Shown: positions 46,977 through 55,614 of the stretch, piece by piece | Layout of the letters: each line of letters starts with the position of its first letter | How positions within the stretch are numbered: the stretch's first letter is position 1 | Assembly (NCBI RefSeq): GCF_013387485.1 | Contig: NZ_JABBXB010000007.1 | Span: 1-64,000, forward strand | From: Stenotrophomonas sp. SAM-B | Lineage (GTDB): Bacteria > Pseudomonadota > Gammaproteobacteria > Xanthomonadales > Xanthomonadaceae | Reading direction: 5' to 3' | Length of the DNA: 64,000 bases | The notes under the pieces: model-generated | Told to the model about the DNA's origin: nothing | Databases searched by the model: none | What the model saw: the letters and a program-made list of their open reading frames with translations, nothing else | Made by a program: the position numbers and the translations under genes

Positions 46977-48248
46977 TCAGCGGTAGTGGATCGTGGCCTG
47001 CGTGCCCTGCCCGGGCTCGCTGGCCAGGCCGATCTTCCAGCCGAAGCGGTCGCACAGCCGGCGCACGATCGACAGCCCCAGCCCGGTGCCCTGCGGGCGG
47101 CTGGGCTCGGCGCGATAGAACGGCTCGAAGGCACGGCCCAGCGCTTCGGCGGACATGCCGATCCCCGTGTCGCGCACGACCACGCGGTCGGCTTCGACGT
47201 CGACGTCGATGCGGCCTTCGTCGGTATAGCTGCAGGCGTTGCGCAGCAGGTTGCTGACCACCACCTGCAGCACCCGCGGCGGTGCGTGCAGCATCACCGG
47301 GCCGCTGCTGTGCAGATGGATTTCCACGGGCCGCCCGGCGATCAGCTCGCGGGCGTTGTCCACCTCGTAGCGGACGATCTCGTTGACGTCGAACAGCTCG
47401 ACCTGCGGCTCGACATCGGCCTCGCGGGCGAGGATCAGGAAGGCATCGATCACCGCCTCCATGTCGCGTCCGGCGCGCTGGATGCGCTGCAGGCCGCGAC
47501 GCAGCCGCGGCGTCATGTCCTGGTCGCCCAGCGCCATGTCGCTGGCCACGCGGATCACGGTGAGCGGCGTGCGCAGTTCGTGACTGGCATCGCGGGTGAA
47601 GTTGCGCTCGCGCGCGACATGCGCGGTGACCTTGGTTGCCAGCGAGTGCAGCGCGGCCGCGAGCTGGCGGGTCTCGCCCTGCATGTCGGCGGGCAGCTTG
47701 GCCGGGGCCAGGTCGGCCGCTTCCGGGTGCCCCGGATCCCAGCGCGAGACGCGCCGGGCCAGCCAGTTGACCGGTGACACCAGGCGTTTGGACGCGCGGT
47801 AGGTGATCCACGAGGCGCCATAGACGGCCAACAGCGTCAGCAGCACCGGCACGATGCCGAACCAGAACGCCAGCATCTCCGCGCGCGAGCGCAGGAACAC
47901 CAGGTACAGCCGGCCTTCCGGGCCCGCATCGACCAGCACCAGCTGGTCGTCGTCCTTGAGCTCATGGAAGCCGGGCGTGAGCGTGCGCAGGTTGGCCGGC
48001 AGGCTCAGCGGCGACTGACCTGTCTCGAGCAGGTAGCCGCGGATGTTCTGGGTATTGGGCGGCGGCTGCACCGGCGAGGCCTCGTGCAGTTGCCAGTAGT
48101 AGCCGGCCTCTTCCTTCAGTGCGCTGCTGACCAGGCTGTGCTTGATCACCAGCGATACCAGCCAGGCACCCAGCAGGATGCCCAGGCTGGCCAGCACGGC
48201 TTGCAGGATGAAGACGATGCGGATCTTGCGCGGCAGACCGTGCGGCAT
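46977..48248 (-). CDS. Two-component sensor histidine kinase
   Basis: The 423-residue kinase has two membrane helices (about 12-35 and 127-150) enclosing a 90-residue periplasmic sensor, a HAMP-like linker, the phospho-acceptor H223 in RDASHELRTPLTV, an N box NLLRNACSYTDEG and G boxes DTGIGM and GTGLGLSIV. It pairs with the OmpR-type regulator encoded just upstream on the same strand. The signal it senses is not evident. Confidence 0.93.
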   Translation of the reverse strand: MPHGLPRKIRIVFILQAVLASLGILLGAWLVSLVIKHSLVSSALKEEAGYYWQLHEASPVQPPPNTQNIRGYLLETGQSPLSLPANLRTLTPGFHELKDDDQLVLVDAGPEGRLYLVFLRSRAEMLAFWFGIVPVLLTLLAVYGASWITYRASKRLVSPVNWLARRVSRWDPGHPEAADLAPAKLPADMQGETRQLAAALHSLATKVTAHVARERNFTRDASHELRTPLTVIRVASDMALGDQDMTPRLRRGLQRIQRAGRDMEAVIDAFLILAREADVEPQVELFDVNEIVRYEVDNARELIAGRPVEIHLHSSGPVMLHAPPRVLQVVVSNLLRNACSYTDEGRIDVDVEADRVVVRDTGIGMSAEALGRAFEPFYRAEPSRPQGTGLGLSIVRRLCDRFGWKIGLASEPGQGTQATIHYR

Positions 48249-48318
48249 TACGGGGTCCAGGGCGGTTCGCGGCGATTATAGGAAAGCTTGCCGTGAGTCC
48301 ATCGTGCAAACCATGACA

Positions 48319-48342
48319 ACGGCCCGGCAAACGCCGGGCCGT
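48319..48342 (-). terminator. Intercistronic hairpin between response regulator and kinase
   Basis: A perfect 10-bp stem ACGGCCCGGC/GCCGGGCCGT with loop AAAC lies in the 168-base gap between the two-component genes. No U run follows on the minus strand, so it is more likely an attenuator or processing site than a full terminator. Confidence 0.45.
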
Positions 48343-48416
48343 CATGCTCCAGAGGGTCCCGGAGGATCGGATCGCTCATGCCGCCCGCAGGCGGCCGAGC
48401 GGCGATCGACCGCCCA

Positions 48417-49130
48417 TCAGCTCATCGGCTGGGCGATATCGGCAATACGGTAACCGGCACTCTGCACGGTGTGCAGCAGCGGGCGGTCGAACGGCTTGTC
48501 GATGATCTTGCGCAGGTTGTACAGATGGCTGCGCAGGGTGTCCGAGTCGGGCAGGCCATTGCCCCAGATCTCGCGTTCGATTTCCTGGCGGGTCACTACG
48601 CGCGGCGATTCGCGCATGAGGATCGTCAGCAGGCGCAGGCCGATCGGCGAGAGCTGCAGTTCGGTCCCGGCACGGGTGGCGCGCATGCTGACCGGATCGA
48701 GCACGAGGTCGGCGACCTTGAGCACTTCCGAGCCGACCTGGCGACGCTCGCGGCGGATCAGCGCGCGCAGGCGGGCTTCCAGTTCCTGGATCGCGAACGG
48801 CTTGGTCAGGTAGTCATCGGCGCCGAACCCCAGGCCGGTGAGCTTGTCGTCCAGCGTGTCGCGCGCGGTCAGCATCAGCACCGGCGTCGACTTGCGGGCG
48901 TCATTGCGCAGCCGGCGACAGACTTCGATGCCGTCCAGACGCGGCAGCATCAGGTCCAGCACGACCACGTCGTAGCTGTTCTCGGCCGCCAGACGATAAC
49001 CGTCCAGCCCATCCTGGGCGTAGTCGACTTCGAAGCCGCGCCCTTCCAGGTACTCGCCGATCATCTCGGAAATATTACGGTTGTCTTCGACCACCAGCAC
49101 CAGGCCGGAGGTCTCCTTTGTCTGACGCAT
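48417..49130 (-). CDS. OmpR-family response regulator
   Basis: The 237-residue regulator has a receiver domain with phospho-acceptor D59 in VVLDLMLPRLDG and conserved lysine in LTKPF, and a C-terminal winged helix DNA-binding domain (LQLSPIGLRLLTILMRES; TLRSHLYNLRKIIDKP). ATG 49130 begins MRQTKET; an in-frame ATG at 49163 is possible. Its target genes are not apparent from the neighbourhood. Confidence 0.94.
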   Translation of the reverse strand: MRQTKETSGLVLVVEDNRNISEMIGEYLEGRGFEVDYAQDGLDGYRLAAENSYDVVVLDLMLPRLDGIEVCRRLRNDARKSTPVLMLTARDTLDDKLTGLGFGADDYLTKPFAIQELEARLRALIRRERRQVGSEVLKVADLVLDPVSMRATRAGTELQLSPIGLRLLTILMRESPRVVTRQEIEREIWGNGLPDSDTLRSHLYNLRKIIDKPFDRPLLHTVQSAGYRIADIAQPMS

Positions 49131-49207
49131 GGGATTCCCTCTTTCTTCAGCTTTGTGAAACATGCCGCATCGCCGGTGGACGCGGCGTGAAGTTCACCGC
49201 ACACCGA

Positions 49208-49858
49208 TCACAGCAGGGGTTTGAGCAGCGGCCAGACGTTCTCCAGCACCTGCGGCTGCGCAGCCGCAGTGGGGTGCAACCCGTCGGCCTGCATCAGGTT
49301 CGGCTTCAACGCCACGCCTTCCAGCAGGAACGGCAGCAGCGGCACCTTGTACGCCTTGGCCAGCTCCGCATAGGTCTGGCGCAGGCGCTGGCGGTAGGCC
49401 GGGCCGTAGTTGGGCGGCACGTCGATACCCAGCAGCAGCACCTTGGCCCCGGCCTTCTGGCTGGCGACGATCATCTTTTCCAGGTTGCCGCGCAGCTGGG
49501 CCGGGGTCAGCCCGCGCAGCGCATCGTTGCCACCCAGCTCGATCACCACCACGGACGGCCGGTGCTTCTCCAGCAGCCCGGGCAGGCGGGTCAGCGCGCC
49601 GGCGGTGGTTTCGCCGCTGATGCTGGCATTGATGATCGCCGGCGGGGGCGTGATCTGTTGTTTGACCCGCTGCTGAAGCAGGTTTACCCAGCCCGACGCG
49701 GCCGGGATATTGTGGGCGGCACTGAGGCTGTCGCCGACCACCAGCACCGCCGCACGGGTGTCCGGACCTTTGGCACAGGCCAGCATCGGCATCAGCAGCA
49801 ACCATGCCAGCAGCCAGCCCATCGAGGCCGCGCGGCCCCTTCCGTTTGCTTGGTTCAT
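49208..49858 (-). CDS. tesA: Arylesterase / acyl-CoA thioesterase I (TesA-like)
   Basis: The 216-residue SGNH hydrolase has a signal peptide (about 1-28), the nucleophile S44 in VVGDSLSAAHN, block III ELGGNDALRG and the Asp-His pair in QADGLHPTAAAQ. TesA-type enzymes hydrolyse acyl esters and lysophospholipids in the periplasm. It diverges from the YbbA-like ATPase gene with essentially no spacer, the same layout as E. coli tesA-ybbA-ybbP. Confidence 0.92.
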   Translation of the reverse strand: MNQANGRGRAASMGWLLAWLLLMPMLACAKGPDTRAAVLVVGDSLSAAHNIPAASGWVNLLQQRVKQQITPPPAIINASISGETTAGALTRLPGLLEKHRPSVVVIELGGNDALRGLTPAQLRGNLEKMIVASQKAGAKVLLLGIDVPPNYGPAYRQRLRQTYAELAKAYKVPLLPFLLEGVALKPNLMQADGLHPTAAAQPQVLENVWPLLKPLL

Positions 49859-50581
49859 TGGAGAATCCTCATCGACAGCCTGTCCCCCCGCAGCGCGCCC
49901 GTCGCCATCGCCGCCCACAACGTGGGCAAGTCCGTACGTGGCCCGGAGGGTGAAGTCCACATACTGGACAACATTGACATGACCGTCCATGAAGGCGAGA
50001 GCGTGGCGATCGTCGGCGCTTCAGGTTCGGGCAAGACCACCCTGCTCGGTCTGCTCGCTGGATTGGACCTGCCCAGCCACGGCACGATCGCGCTGGCCGG
50101 TGCCGAGCTCAACGCGCTCGATGAGGAAGCCCGCGCGCAGCTGCGCGCCCGCGAGGTCGGCTTCGTGTTCCAGAGCTTCCATCTGCTGCCGGCCTTGACC
50201 GCCGAAGAGAACATCGCGCTGCCGCTGGAACTGGCCGGCCGCGAAGATGCCGCACGCGTGCGCGAGGTGCTGGAGCAGGTCGGCCTGGGCCACCGTGCAC
50301 GCCATTACCCGCGCCAGCTCTCCGGCGGCGAGCAGCAGCGTGTGGCGCTGGCCCGCGCGTTCGTTGCGCGGCCGCGCATCCTGTTCGCCGATGAGCCGAC
50401 CGGCAGCCTGGACCAGGCCACCGGGCAGCAGATCAGCGACCTGCTGTTCGCGCTCAACGCCACCAGCGATACCACCCTGGTGCTGGTCACCCATGACCTG
50501 CGCCTGGCCCAGCGCTGCGAGCGCATCTACCAGCTCGACGGTGGCCGCCTGGCCGATACCGTTGCCGGCGCGGGCGCATGA
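49850..50581 (+). CDS. ybbA: YbbA-like ABC transporter ATP-binding protein
   Basis: The ATPase of about 240 residues has Walker A GASGSGKTT, signature LSGGEQQRVALARA, Walker B ILFADEPTGSLD and the H-loop VTHDL. It partners the FtsX-like permease encoded next (ATGA overlap). The start is unclear: no ATG lies at the family N-terminus. TTG 49850 (used here) overlaps tesA and lacks a ribosome site; ATC 49871 has GGAG 7 nt upstream; GTG 49922 would cut the first beta strand (APVAIAAHNVGKSV). Confidence 0.85.
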   Translation: MVHWRILIDSLSPRSAPVAIAAHNVGKSVRGPEGEVHILDNIDMTVHEGESVAIVGASGSGKTTLLGLLAGLDLPSHGTIALAGAELNALDEEARAQLRAREVGFVFQSFHLLPALTAEENIALPLELAGREDAARVREVLEQVGLGHRARHYPRQLSGGEQQRVALARAFVARPRILFADEPTGSLDQATGQQISDLLFALNATSDTTLVLVTHDLRLAQRCERIYQLDGGRLADTVAGAGA

Positions 50582-53064
50582 ACGTCGTGCGCCACGCGGC
50601 GCGTGCGCTGCGCCGTGAGTTCCTGGCTGGGGACCTGCTGACCGTGTTCGCCGCGCTGGTGCTGGGCGTGGCGGTGATGACCGCGGTCGGGACGCTGGTC
50701 AACCGGGTCACGCTGGCATTGACCAGCAGCGCGGCGGAAATGCTCGGCGGTGACCTCGGCCTGAGCGGGCGCGAGGATGTTCCACAGACCTTCGCCGATG
50801 CAGCGCGCGAGCGCGGCCTGGCCACGACGCGCATGGTCAGTTTCCCCAGCGTGCTGTTCCATGGCGATGACAGCCAGATGGCCAACATCAAGGCGGTCGC
50901 CGACGGCTATCCGCTGCGTGGCGAACTGCGGGTCAGCCGCACCCTGCACGACAGCGCCAGTGAAACCGCGGGAACGCCGCCGCCGGGCGAAGCGTATGCC
51001 GATCCACGACTGATGCAGGCGCTTGGCCTGCAGGTGGGCGATGCGCTGGAGTTCGGTGCGGGCGCGCTGACCGTGACCCGGGTGCTGCAGGCCGAGCCTG
51101 ACACCTCCGGTGAGCTGATGCAGCTGTCGCCGCCGCTGCTGGTGAACCGCATCGATGTCGATCGCGCCGGCCTGCTCGGGCCGGGCAGCCGCGCGTCCTA
51201 TCGCATGATGTTCGCGGGTGACCAGGCGCAGATCGAGGCCTTCCGCGAATGGCTCACACCGCAGGCCAAGGGCTACCGGATCGTCGGCATCGCCGACGCC
51301 CAGCGCGGTGTACGCGGCGCGTTCGATCTGGCCGGGCGCTTCCTCTCGCTGGCCGCATTGCTGGCGGTGTTGCTGGCCGGTGTCGCCACCGCACTTGCGG
51401 CCAACCGCTTCGCGATGCGACGCATCGACCAGGTCGCGATCCTGCGCTGCCTGGGCGCGCGCCAGCGCGACATCCTTTCGGCGATGGCGCTGCAGCTGGT
51501 GATGCTGGCGGTGCCGGCCTGCCTGGTCGGCATCGGCCTGGGCATGGCCGCACAGGCCGGGCTGGTGCAGGCGCTGGGTGGATTGATTCCGAACCGCCTG
51601 CCGCTGCCACAGGCCACACCGGCGCTGAGTGGAGCGGGCATCGGACTGGTGCTGCTGCTGGGCTTCGGCCTGCCGCCGCTGCTGCGCCTGCGCAGCGTGC
51701 CGCCGATGCGCGTGCTCAACCGCAGCTTCGCCGCGCTGCCGCCGAGCTCCATGCTGGTCTATGCCGCCGCGCTGGCCGCGACCGTGGCACTGACCGTGCA
51801 GGCCACCGGCGATGTGAAGCTGGCGACGTGGGTGCTGGGTGGGCTGGCGGCGCTGGCGGCCCTCGCCGGTGCGCTCGGCGCACTGCTGCTGTGGCTGCTG
51901 CGTGGGCTGCAGCCGCGCCTGCGTGGGCGCTGGAAGCTGGGCCTGGCCTCGCTGACGCGCCGGCGCGGGCTGGCGGTGATGCAGCTGGTCGGCCTGTCGC
52001 TGTCGCTGTGTGCATTGTTGTTGCTGTCGGTGATCGGCCCGGGGCTGCTGGCGCAGTGGCGCGACCGCCTGCCGACCGATACGCCGAACTACTTCCTGAT
52101 GAACATCCAGCCCGAGCAGCGCGGTGCGGCGCTGGCCACGTTGGGTGGGCTCGGGGTGGTCGCGCCGGGCATCGAGCCGTTCAGTACCGGCCGCTTGCTG
52201 GCGGTCAACGACCGGCCGCCGCAGCGGCAGTCGCGCGAGGACAACAGCAACGAGAATGACGATGCCAACCGGCCGGTCAACTTCTCGTGGCGGCACGATT
52301 TCCCGCCGGCCAATACGCTGCTCAGCGGAACGTTCTGGAAGGCCGGAAGCACGGCCGCCGAGGCCTCGATCGAGCAGGGCTGGGCCGAGCGCTACGGGAT
52401 GAAGCTGGGCGATACGGTGACGCTGCAGATGGGCGACCAGGAGCGCAGCTTCACGGTCACCAGCATCCGCAAGGCGGACTGGGATTCGTTCCGGGTCAAT
52501 TTCTTCCTGCTGCTCAACGAAGGCGCGGTGGCCGATGCGCCCTACAACCTGATCACCGCGTTCCATCTGCCGCGCGCGCAGGCGCCGGCACTGGCCGGGC
52601 TGACGCGGGAGTACCCGAACATTTCGCTGCTGGATATCGACGGCATCCTGGAGCGGGTGCGCGAAGTGATCAACCGGGTGACGCAGGCGGTGCAGCTGGT
52701 GATGGGCTTCAGTCTGTTGGCCGGTCTGCTGGTGTTGCTGGCGGCGTTGCAGGCCACGGCCGGCGAGCGGCGCTACGACAGTGCGGTGCTGCGTACGCTG
52801 GGGGCGACGCGCCGTCAGCTGCGCGGTGCGGTGCTGGTGGAGTTTGGTGCGCTCGGCCTGTTGTCGGCGTTGTTGGCCGTGGGCACGGCGGCGCTGCTGG
52901 GCAGCGTGGTGGCGCGGCAGGTGTTCGAGTTGACGCTGAGCCCGCCGTGGGTGCCGTTGCTGGTGGGCGGCGCGCTGGGGGTTGTGTTGAGCATGCTGGC
53001 CGGCTGGTGGGGCACGCGGCGGATCCTGCATACGCCGCCGGCGTTGGCGCTTCGGGAGGCGTGA
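50578..53064 (+). CDS. ybbP: FtsX-like ABC permease, YbbP type
   Basis: The 828-residue permease has about ten membrane helices in a 1+3+2+1+3-like pattern and two large periplasmic domains, as in YbbP/LolE-related MacB-type exporters. The conserved FtsX motif is seen twice (VAILRCLGARQRDILSA at about 290-306; SAVLRTLGATRRQLRGA near 740). With the YbbA-like ATPase it likely lifts or releases lipid-linked substrates from the inner membrane; the neighbouring tesA suggests lipid processing. Confidence 0.92.
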   Translation: MNVVRHAARALRREFLAGDLLTVFAALVLGVAVMTAVGTLVNRVTLALTSSAAEMLGGDLGLSGREDVPQTFADAARERGLATTRMVSFPSVLFHGDDSQMANIKAVADGYPLRGELRVSRTLHDSASETAGTPPPGEAYADPRLMQALGLQVGDALEFGAGALTVTRVLQAEPDTSGELMQLSPPLLVNRIDVDRAGLLGPGSRASYRMMFAGDQAQIEAFREWLTPQAKGYRIVGIADAQRGVRGAFDLAGRFLSLAALLAVLLAGVATALAANRFAMRRIDQVAILRCLGARQRDILSAMALQLVMLAVPACLVGIGLGMAAQAGLVQALGGLIPNRLPLPQATPALSGAGIGLVLLLGFGLPPLLRLRSVPPMRVLNRSFAALPPSSMLVYAAALAATVALTVQATGDVKLATWVLGGLAALAALAGALGALLLWLLRGLQPRLRGRWKLGLASLTRRRGLAVMQLVGLSLSLCALLLLSVIGPGLLAQWRDRLPTDTPNYFLMNIQPEQRGAALATLGGLGVVAPGIEPFSTGRLLAVNDRPPQRQSREDNSNENDDANRPVNFSWRHDFPPANTLLSGTFWKAGSTAAEASIEQGWAERYGMKLGDTVTLQMGDQERSFTVTSIRKADWDSFRVNFFLLLNEGAVADAPYNLITAFHLPRAQAPALAGLTREYPNISLLDIDGILERVREVINRVTQAVQLVMGFSLLAGLLVLLAALQATAGERRYDSAVLRTLGATRRQLRGAVLVEFGALGLLSALLAVGTAALLGSVVARQVFELTLSPPWVPLLVGGALGVVLSMLAGWWGTRRILHTPPALALREA

Positions 53065-53085
53065 GTTTGGGGCGCCGTTGCACTG

Positions 53086-53125
53086 AAAGCGAAAGCGATG
53101 GCGTCAAAGCGAAAGCGACGGCGTC
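53086..53125. repeat. Two tandem 20-bp repeats
   Basis: AAAGCGAAAGCGATGGCGTC (53086-53105) is followed directly by a copy with one change, C for T at position 14 (53106-53125). Each unit also contains AAAGCG twice. It is 21 bases after the ybbP stop. Confidence 0.8.
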
Positions 53126-53142
53126 TTGGCGTTCATGGCCTG

Positions 53143-53252
53143 AAGGCTGGCGGGCAGCCCTGCCCAGGACGCGCCGTAAACCCATCCTTGGGGGCTCGTG
53201 GGCGCCATCCTTGGCGCCCCGACGGTCCTGGGCAGGGCTACCCGCCATCCTT
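53143..53252. repeat. 110-bp structured palindromic element
   Basis: 28-bp outer arms (53143-53170 with 53225-53252) match at 26 of 28 positions. Inside are two smaller hairpins with the same TCCT loop: CCCA-TCCT-TGGG (53181-53192) and GGGCGCCA-TCCT-TGGCGCCC (53200-53219). The whole folds as a three-way junction. It resembles a repeat family I associate with xanthomonad intergenic regions; the copy number cannot be checked here. Confidence 0.75.
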
Positions 53253-53374
53253 CTCGATGGATGGCTTTGGGCGGATAGGCAAGCGTTTGGTCCGCAGTTG
53301 GCACGACAGTCGATCGGGCAGTGTGCTACTTCGACGTTCGGCGATGGAAGCGAGCGCCACCGGTTGCGGCTGTG
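53253..53374. other. Remaining spacer before the DUF6607 gene
   Basis: Together with the two repeats above, this fills the 310-base gap between ybbP and the convergent DUF6607 gene. Apart from a short GGATGG stretch I see no gene, hairpin with T run, or promoter here. Confidence 0.5.
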
Positions 53375-54316
53375 TCAGCGCGCGCTTTCTGGTGGTGCTT
53401 TTTCCACCCACTGCTGGAAGATGGCGTCGATCTCGGTGTCCGCCACTGTCTTGCCGTCCTGGATGTCCTGGGCCTGGGTGAACAGCGGGATGATCATGGC
53501 CATGCCGTCGGGTGTGGTTTTCAGGTGCACGCCCGGTGCCTGCCCGAGGAAGCCGTCCCAGCGCTGGCGCACCTTCGCCCAGTAACCCGCGGTGGTCATC
53601 CAGTAATCGTAGGCCGGCTTGAAATCCACCTCGGTGGTCTTGTTGTAATCGTTGAAGCCGAACTCACGCGCGATCGGTGTCTGCGTGCCGTCGGGGCGCC
53701 GCAGGATCTTGGTGTTGAACTGCTCGTGGGTCCAACCGTTCGGGGTGCGCGTGTGCCGGTTGATCACCGCGAGCGCGTTGTAGTCGCTGCGGCGGGTGTA
53801 TTCGCGGCGCGGCAGGGGGCGCCAGCTGAGGTCGCTGGTCCACGCGGTGATGCCGTTGTCGTAGGTCCAGCGGCCGGTGCCGCAGTAGCGCGGTGCGTCG
53901 CTGACTTCATAGACGCATTGGGTCCAGGCGCCGCGGGTGAGCGCTGCGGGAATCGGGCGCACCTGCCAGGTCTGTTCGGCGCTGAACTCGAACCGGTGCG
54001 GTGCCTGGTACACCCAGTCCTGGCGCCAGTGCTTGGTGACGTGGCCACTCTTGGGTTCGACCAGCAGGTGCTGCAGCACCACCCGCGTCGGAGTGTCTTC
54101 GACCACGATCACCACCTCGTTGCCGCCGGTTCGCACGGCCGGCGCGCGTTCGTAGCCGGGTGCGAGCAGGACGGTTTCGTCGAAGGCGAAGTCGACGGTG
54201 TATTCGCCCTGCATCGCCAGGATGCTGGCGTGGTCGCGCGCAGGGGCGGCCGGTACGGCGTGCGCACTGGCGGTGAGCGCGAGCAGCAGCCCTGCGAGGG
54301 CGAGTGAGTGCGTCAT
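53375..54316 (-). CDS. DUF6607 family exported protein
   Basis: The 313-residue precursor has a signal peptide (THSLALAGLLLALTASAHA, about 1-21) and a beta-rich, tryptophan-rich domain (HWRQDWVYQAPHRFEF; YCGTGRWTYDNG; WDGFLGQAPGVHLKT) that matches DUF6607 as I recall it. Function unknown. It overlaps the upstream gene by one base (TAATG) and lies in a Fur-box-controlled locus beginning with hemP, so a role in iron or heme uptake is inferred. Confidence 0.8.
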   Translation of the reverse strand: MTHSLALAGLLLALTASAHAVPAAPARDHASILAMQGEYTVDFAFDETVLLAPGYERAPAVRTGGNEVVIVVEDTPTRVVLQHLLVEPKSGHVTKHWRQDWVYQAPHRFEFSAEQTWQVRPIPAALTRGAWTQCVYEVSDAPRYCGTGRWTYDNGITAWTSDLSWRPLPRREYTRRSDYNALAVINRHTRTPNGWTHEQFNTKILRRPDGTQTPIAREFGFNDYNKTTEVDFKPAYDYWMTTAGYWAKVRQRWDGFLGQAPGVHLKTTPDGMAMIIPLFTQAQDIQDGKTVADTEIDAIFQQWVEKAPPESAR

Positions 54317-54906
54317 TACAGCTGGATCACCGGCATGCCATCGGCAGTCCACGGTCCGCCGCGGCGGGCGGCGGTGGCGCAGCAGCAGTCATCGACCCAC
54401 AGCTCGCCTTCGGCGCCTTCCACGTTGCCGATCCGGCGCGCGGTGGTGGCGCCCAAGGACGACAACGAGGCCAGGCTGGCGGCGAGTTCGCGGCCTTCCC
54501 CCACCTGCAGGCGCAGCGCGCACATGCGCCAGGCGTCGTTGCCCAGGCGCACCGCGAGGCGACGCCAGAGACGTTCGGCGACACCAGCGTCGTTGACCGG
54601 TTCGGGCCGTGCGGGGAACGCGGAGACCAGGCGGTCCCAGGCGAGGAAGTCGCTGTCCGGCAGCAGATACAGGCGCCAGCAGCAGCGTCCGCGGGCATCG
54701 ACGAAGCACAGGCTTTCGCGGATGCCTTCGCTGTCCATGCCCTGGCAGGCATGCGCGGAGACGGCGTGTTTCCAGCCACCGAGTTCACTGCTGTCGGGAC
54801 GGTACAGGCACAGCACGGTACCCAGCGAGGCCAATTGCGTGGCCGAGGGTAGACCGGCGATGGGATGGCGGCCCGGTGGGCGGCCGACGGAGAGGGCGCG
54901 GCTCAT
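54316..54906 (-). CDS. Putative hemin-uptake-associated protein
   Basis: The 196-residue cytoplasmic protein has LASLGTVLCLYRP, CWRLYLLPDSDFLAWDRLV and a cysteine cluster DDCCCATAARRGG near the C-terminus. Xanthomonad homologues in hemP-linked loci are usually called hemin transport proteins, from memory; the sequence has no transporter helices and resembles no enzyme I can name. It is between hemP and the DUF6607 gene, same strand. Confidence 0.65.
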   Translation of the reverse strand: MSRALSVGRPPGRHPIAGLPSATQLASLGTVLCLYRPDSSELGGWKHAVSAHACQGMDSEGIRESLCFVDARGRCCWRLYLLPDSDFLAWDRLVSAFPARPEPVNDAGVAERLWRRLAVRLGNDAWRMCALRLQVGEGRELAASLASLSSLGATTARRIGNVEGAEGELWVDDCCCATAARRGGPWTADGMPVIQL

Positions 54907-55071
54907 GGCGATCTACCTGCAATCGGCAGTTGCGGGGGAGACCCTCGACCAACGCCGGAGACCGGAGTCGACGGCGGAGTGTCGAGGGGGAGAGAGCTGG
55001 GACCATGCCGAGTCGCGGGGGGAGGTGCGGGACCCGCATGGAGGTGGACCACGGTCGCTGACCGCTGAAGC

Positions 55072-55147
55072 AGCCGGCCAGTGGCCGGCACTACCGGAGT
55101 CAGCCAACGGACGGCAGTACTGCAGTCGGCCAGCGGGCCGGCATTAC
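55072..55147. repeat. Two diverged REP units between hemP and the next gene
   Basis: AGCCGGCCAGTGGCCGGCAC (55072-55091, then TACC) and GTCGGCCAGCGGGCCGGCATTAC (from 55125) are same-orientation, slightly altered copies of the REP unit. The second reaches into the hemP stop (TTA at 55144-55146). They lie in the 237-base gap after hemP. Confidence 0.65.
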
Positions 55148-55341
55148 TTGGTCAGAATGAGCTTGTCGTTGCTGGTATGGCGCAGGCGATAGAACCGGTC
55201 GCCGTGCTGGATCAGGATTTCGCGACGTCCCTTGAGCAGGGCTTCGCTGTCGATCACTTCTTCCGGTGGGACCACGCGGACCGGACGGTCGCGGAGGGTC
55301 AGCGTTTCGGGGCGCAGCAGTACAGCAGCTTGAGTGTTCAT
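55144..55341 (-). CDS. hemP: Hemin uptake protein HemP
   Basis: The 65-residue protein matches the HemP family: ILIQHGDRFYRLRHTSNDKLILTK at the C-terminus. HemP is a small protein required for full expression of heme receptor genes in several proteobacteria. The ATG at 55341 is downstream of a promoter with a Fur box. No TonB-dependent heme receptor is in this window. Confidence 0.9.
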   Translation of the reverse strand: MNTQAAVLLRPETLTLRDRPVRVVPPEEVIDSEALLKGRREILIQHGDRFYRLRHTSNDKLILTK

Positions 55342-55371
55342 CGTCTGGACTCGTTGCGAGGGGCGAGTCAA

Positions 55372-55399
55372 ATGATAATGATTCTCAGTTGACAATCAA
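55372..55399 (-). promoter_or_regulatory. Fur-box-covered promoter of hemP
   Basis: On the minus strand TTGATT (55394-55399) and TATCAT (55372-55377) are 16 bases apart, a fair sigma-70 promoter. The GATAATGATTCTCAGTTGA stretch from 55374 matches the Fur consensus GATAATGATAATCATTATC in its first nine bases and lies over this promoter, with further AT-rich TGA/CATTCTCA repeats to 55411. This predicts iron repression of hemP. Confidence 0.75.
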
Positions 55400-55614
55400 C
55401 AACCATTCTCACTTTGATAGATGGCATTAATGATCGAACGCCAGCTATCAATAGGTTTTGTCAATCGCACTGAGGGAGGCGTGCTGTGTCAGAGGGTTGG
55501 GGAGCCGGCCAGCGGCCGGCACTACCCTCCCACATGCAGGGGCCTCGATGTCCCGCCGCACCCGGACCGGTAGTGCTGGCCGCTGGCCGGCTCCCCCGCA
55601 CCCAAGCCGACCGA
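55400..55614. other. Spacer between hemP promoter and aldo/keto reductase gene
   Basis: Apart from the extended Fur-like region up to about 55411 and the REP pair at 55502-55593, I see no gene. TTGATAG (55414-55420) and CTATCAA (55445-55451) form a 7-bp inverted repeat 24 bases apart, of unknown meaning. Confidence 0.5.
55502..55593. repeat. Inverted pair of REP palindromes
   Basis: GAGCCGGCCAGCGGCCGGCA... (55502-55526) and its mirror GGTAGTGCTGGCCGCTGGCC... (55569-55593) enclose about 42 bases. The arrangement equals the pair at 2414-2509 with opposite polarity. Confidence 0.75.

Noticed and set aside
53086-53125. CRISPR-like repeat
   Set aside because: Two directly adjacent 20-bp units with no spacers and no cas genes; it is a small tandem duplication.
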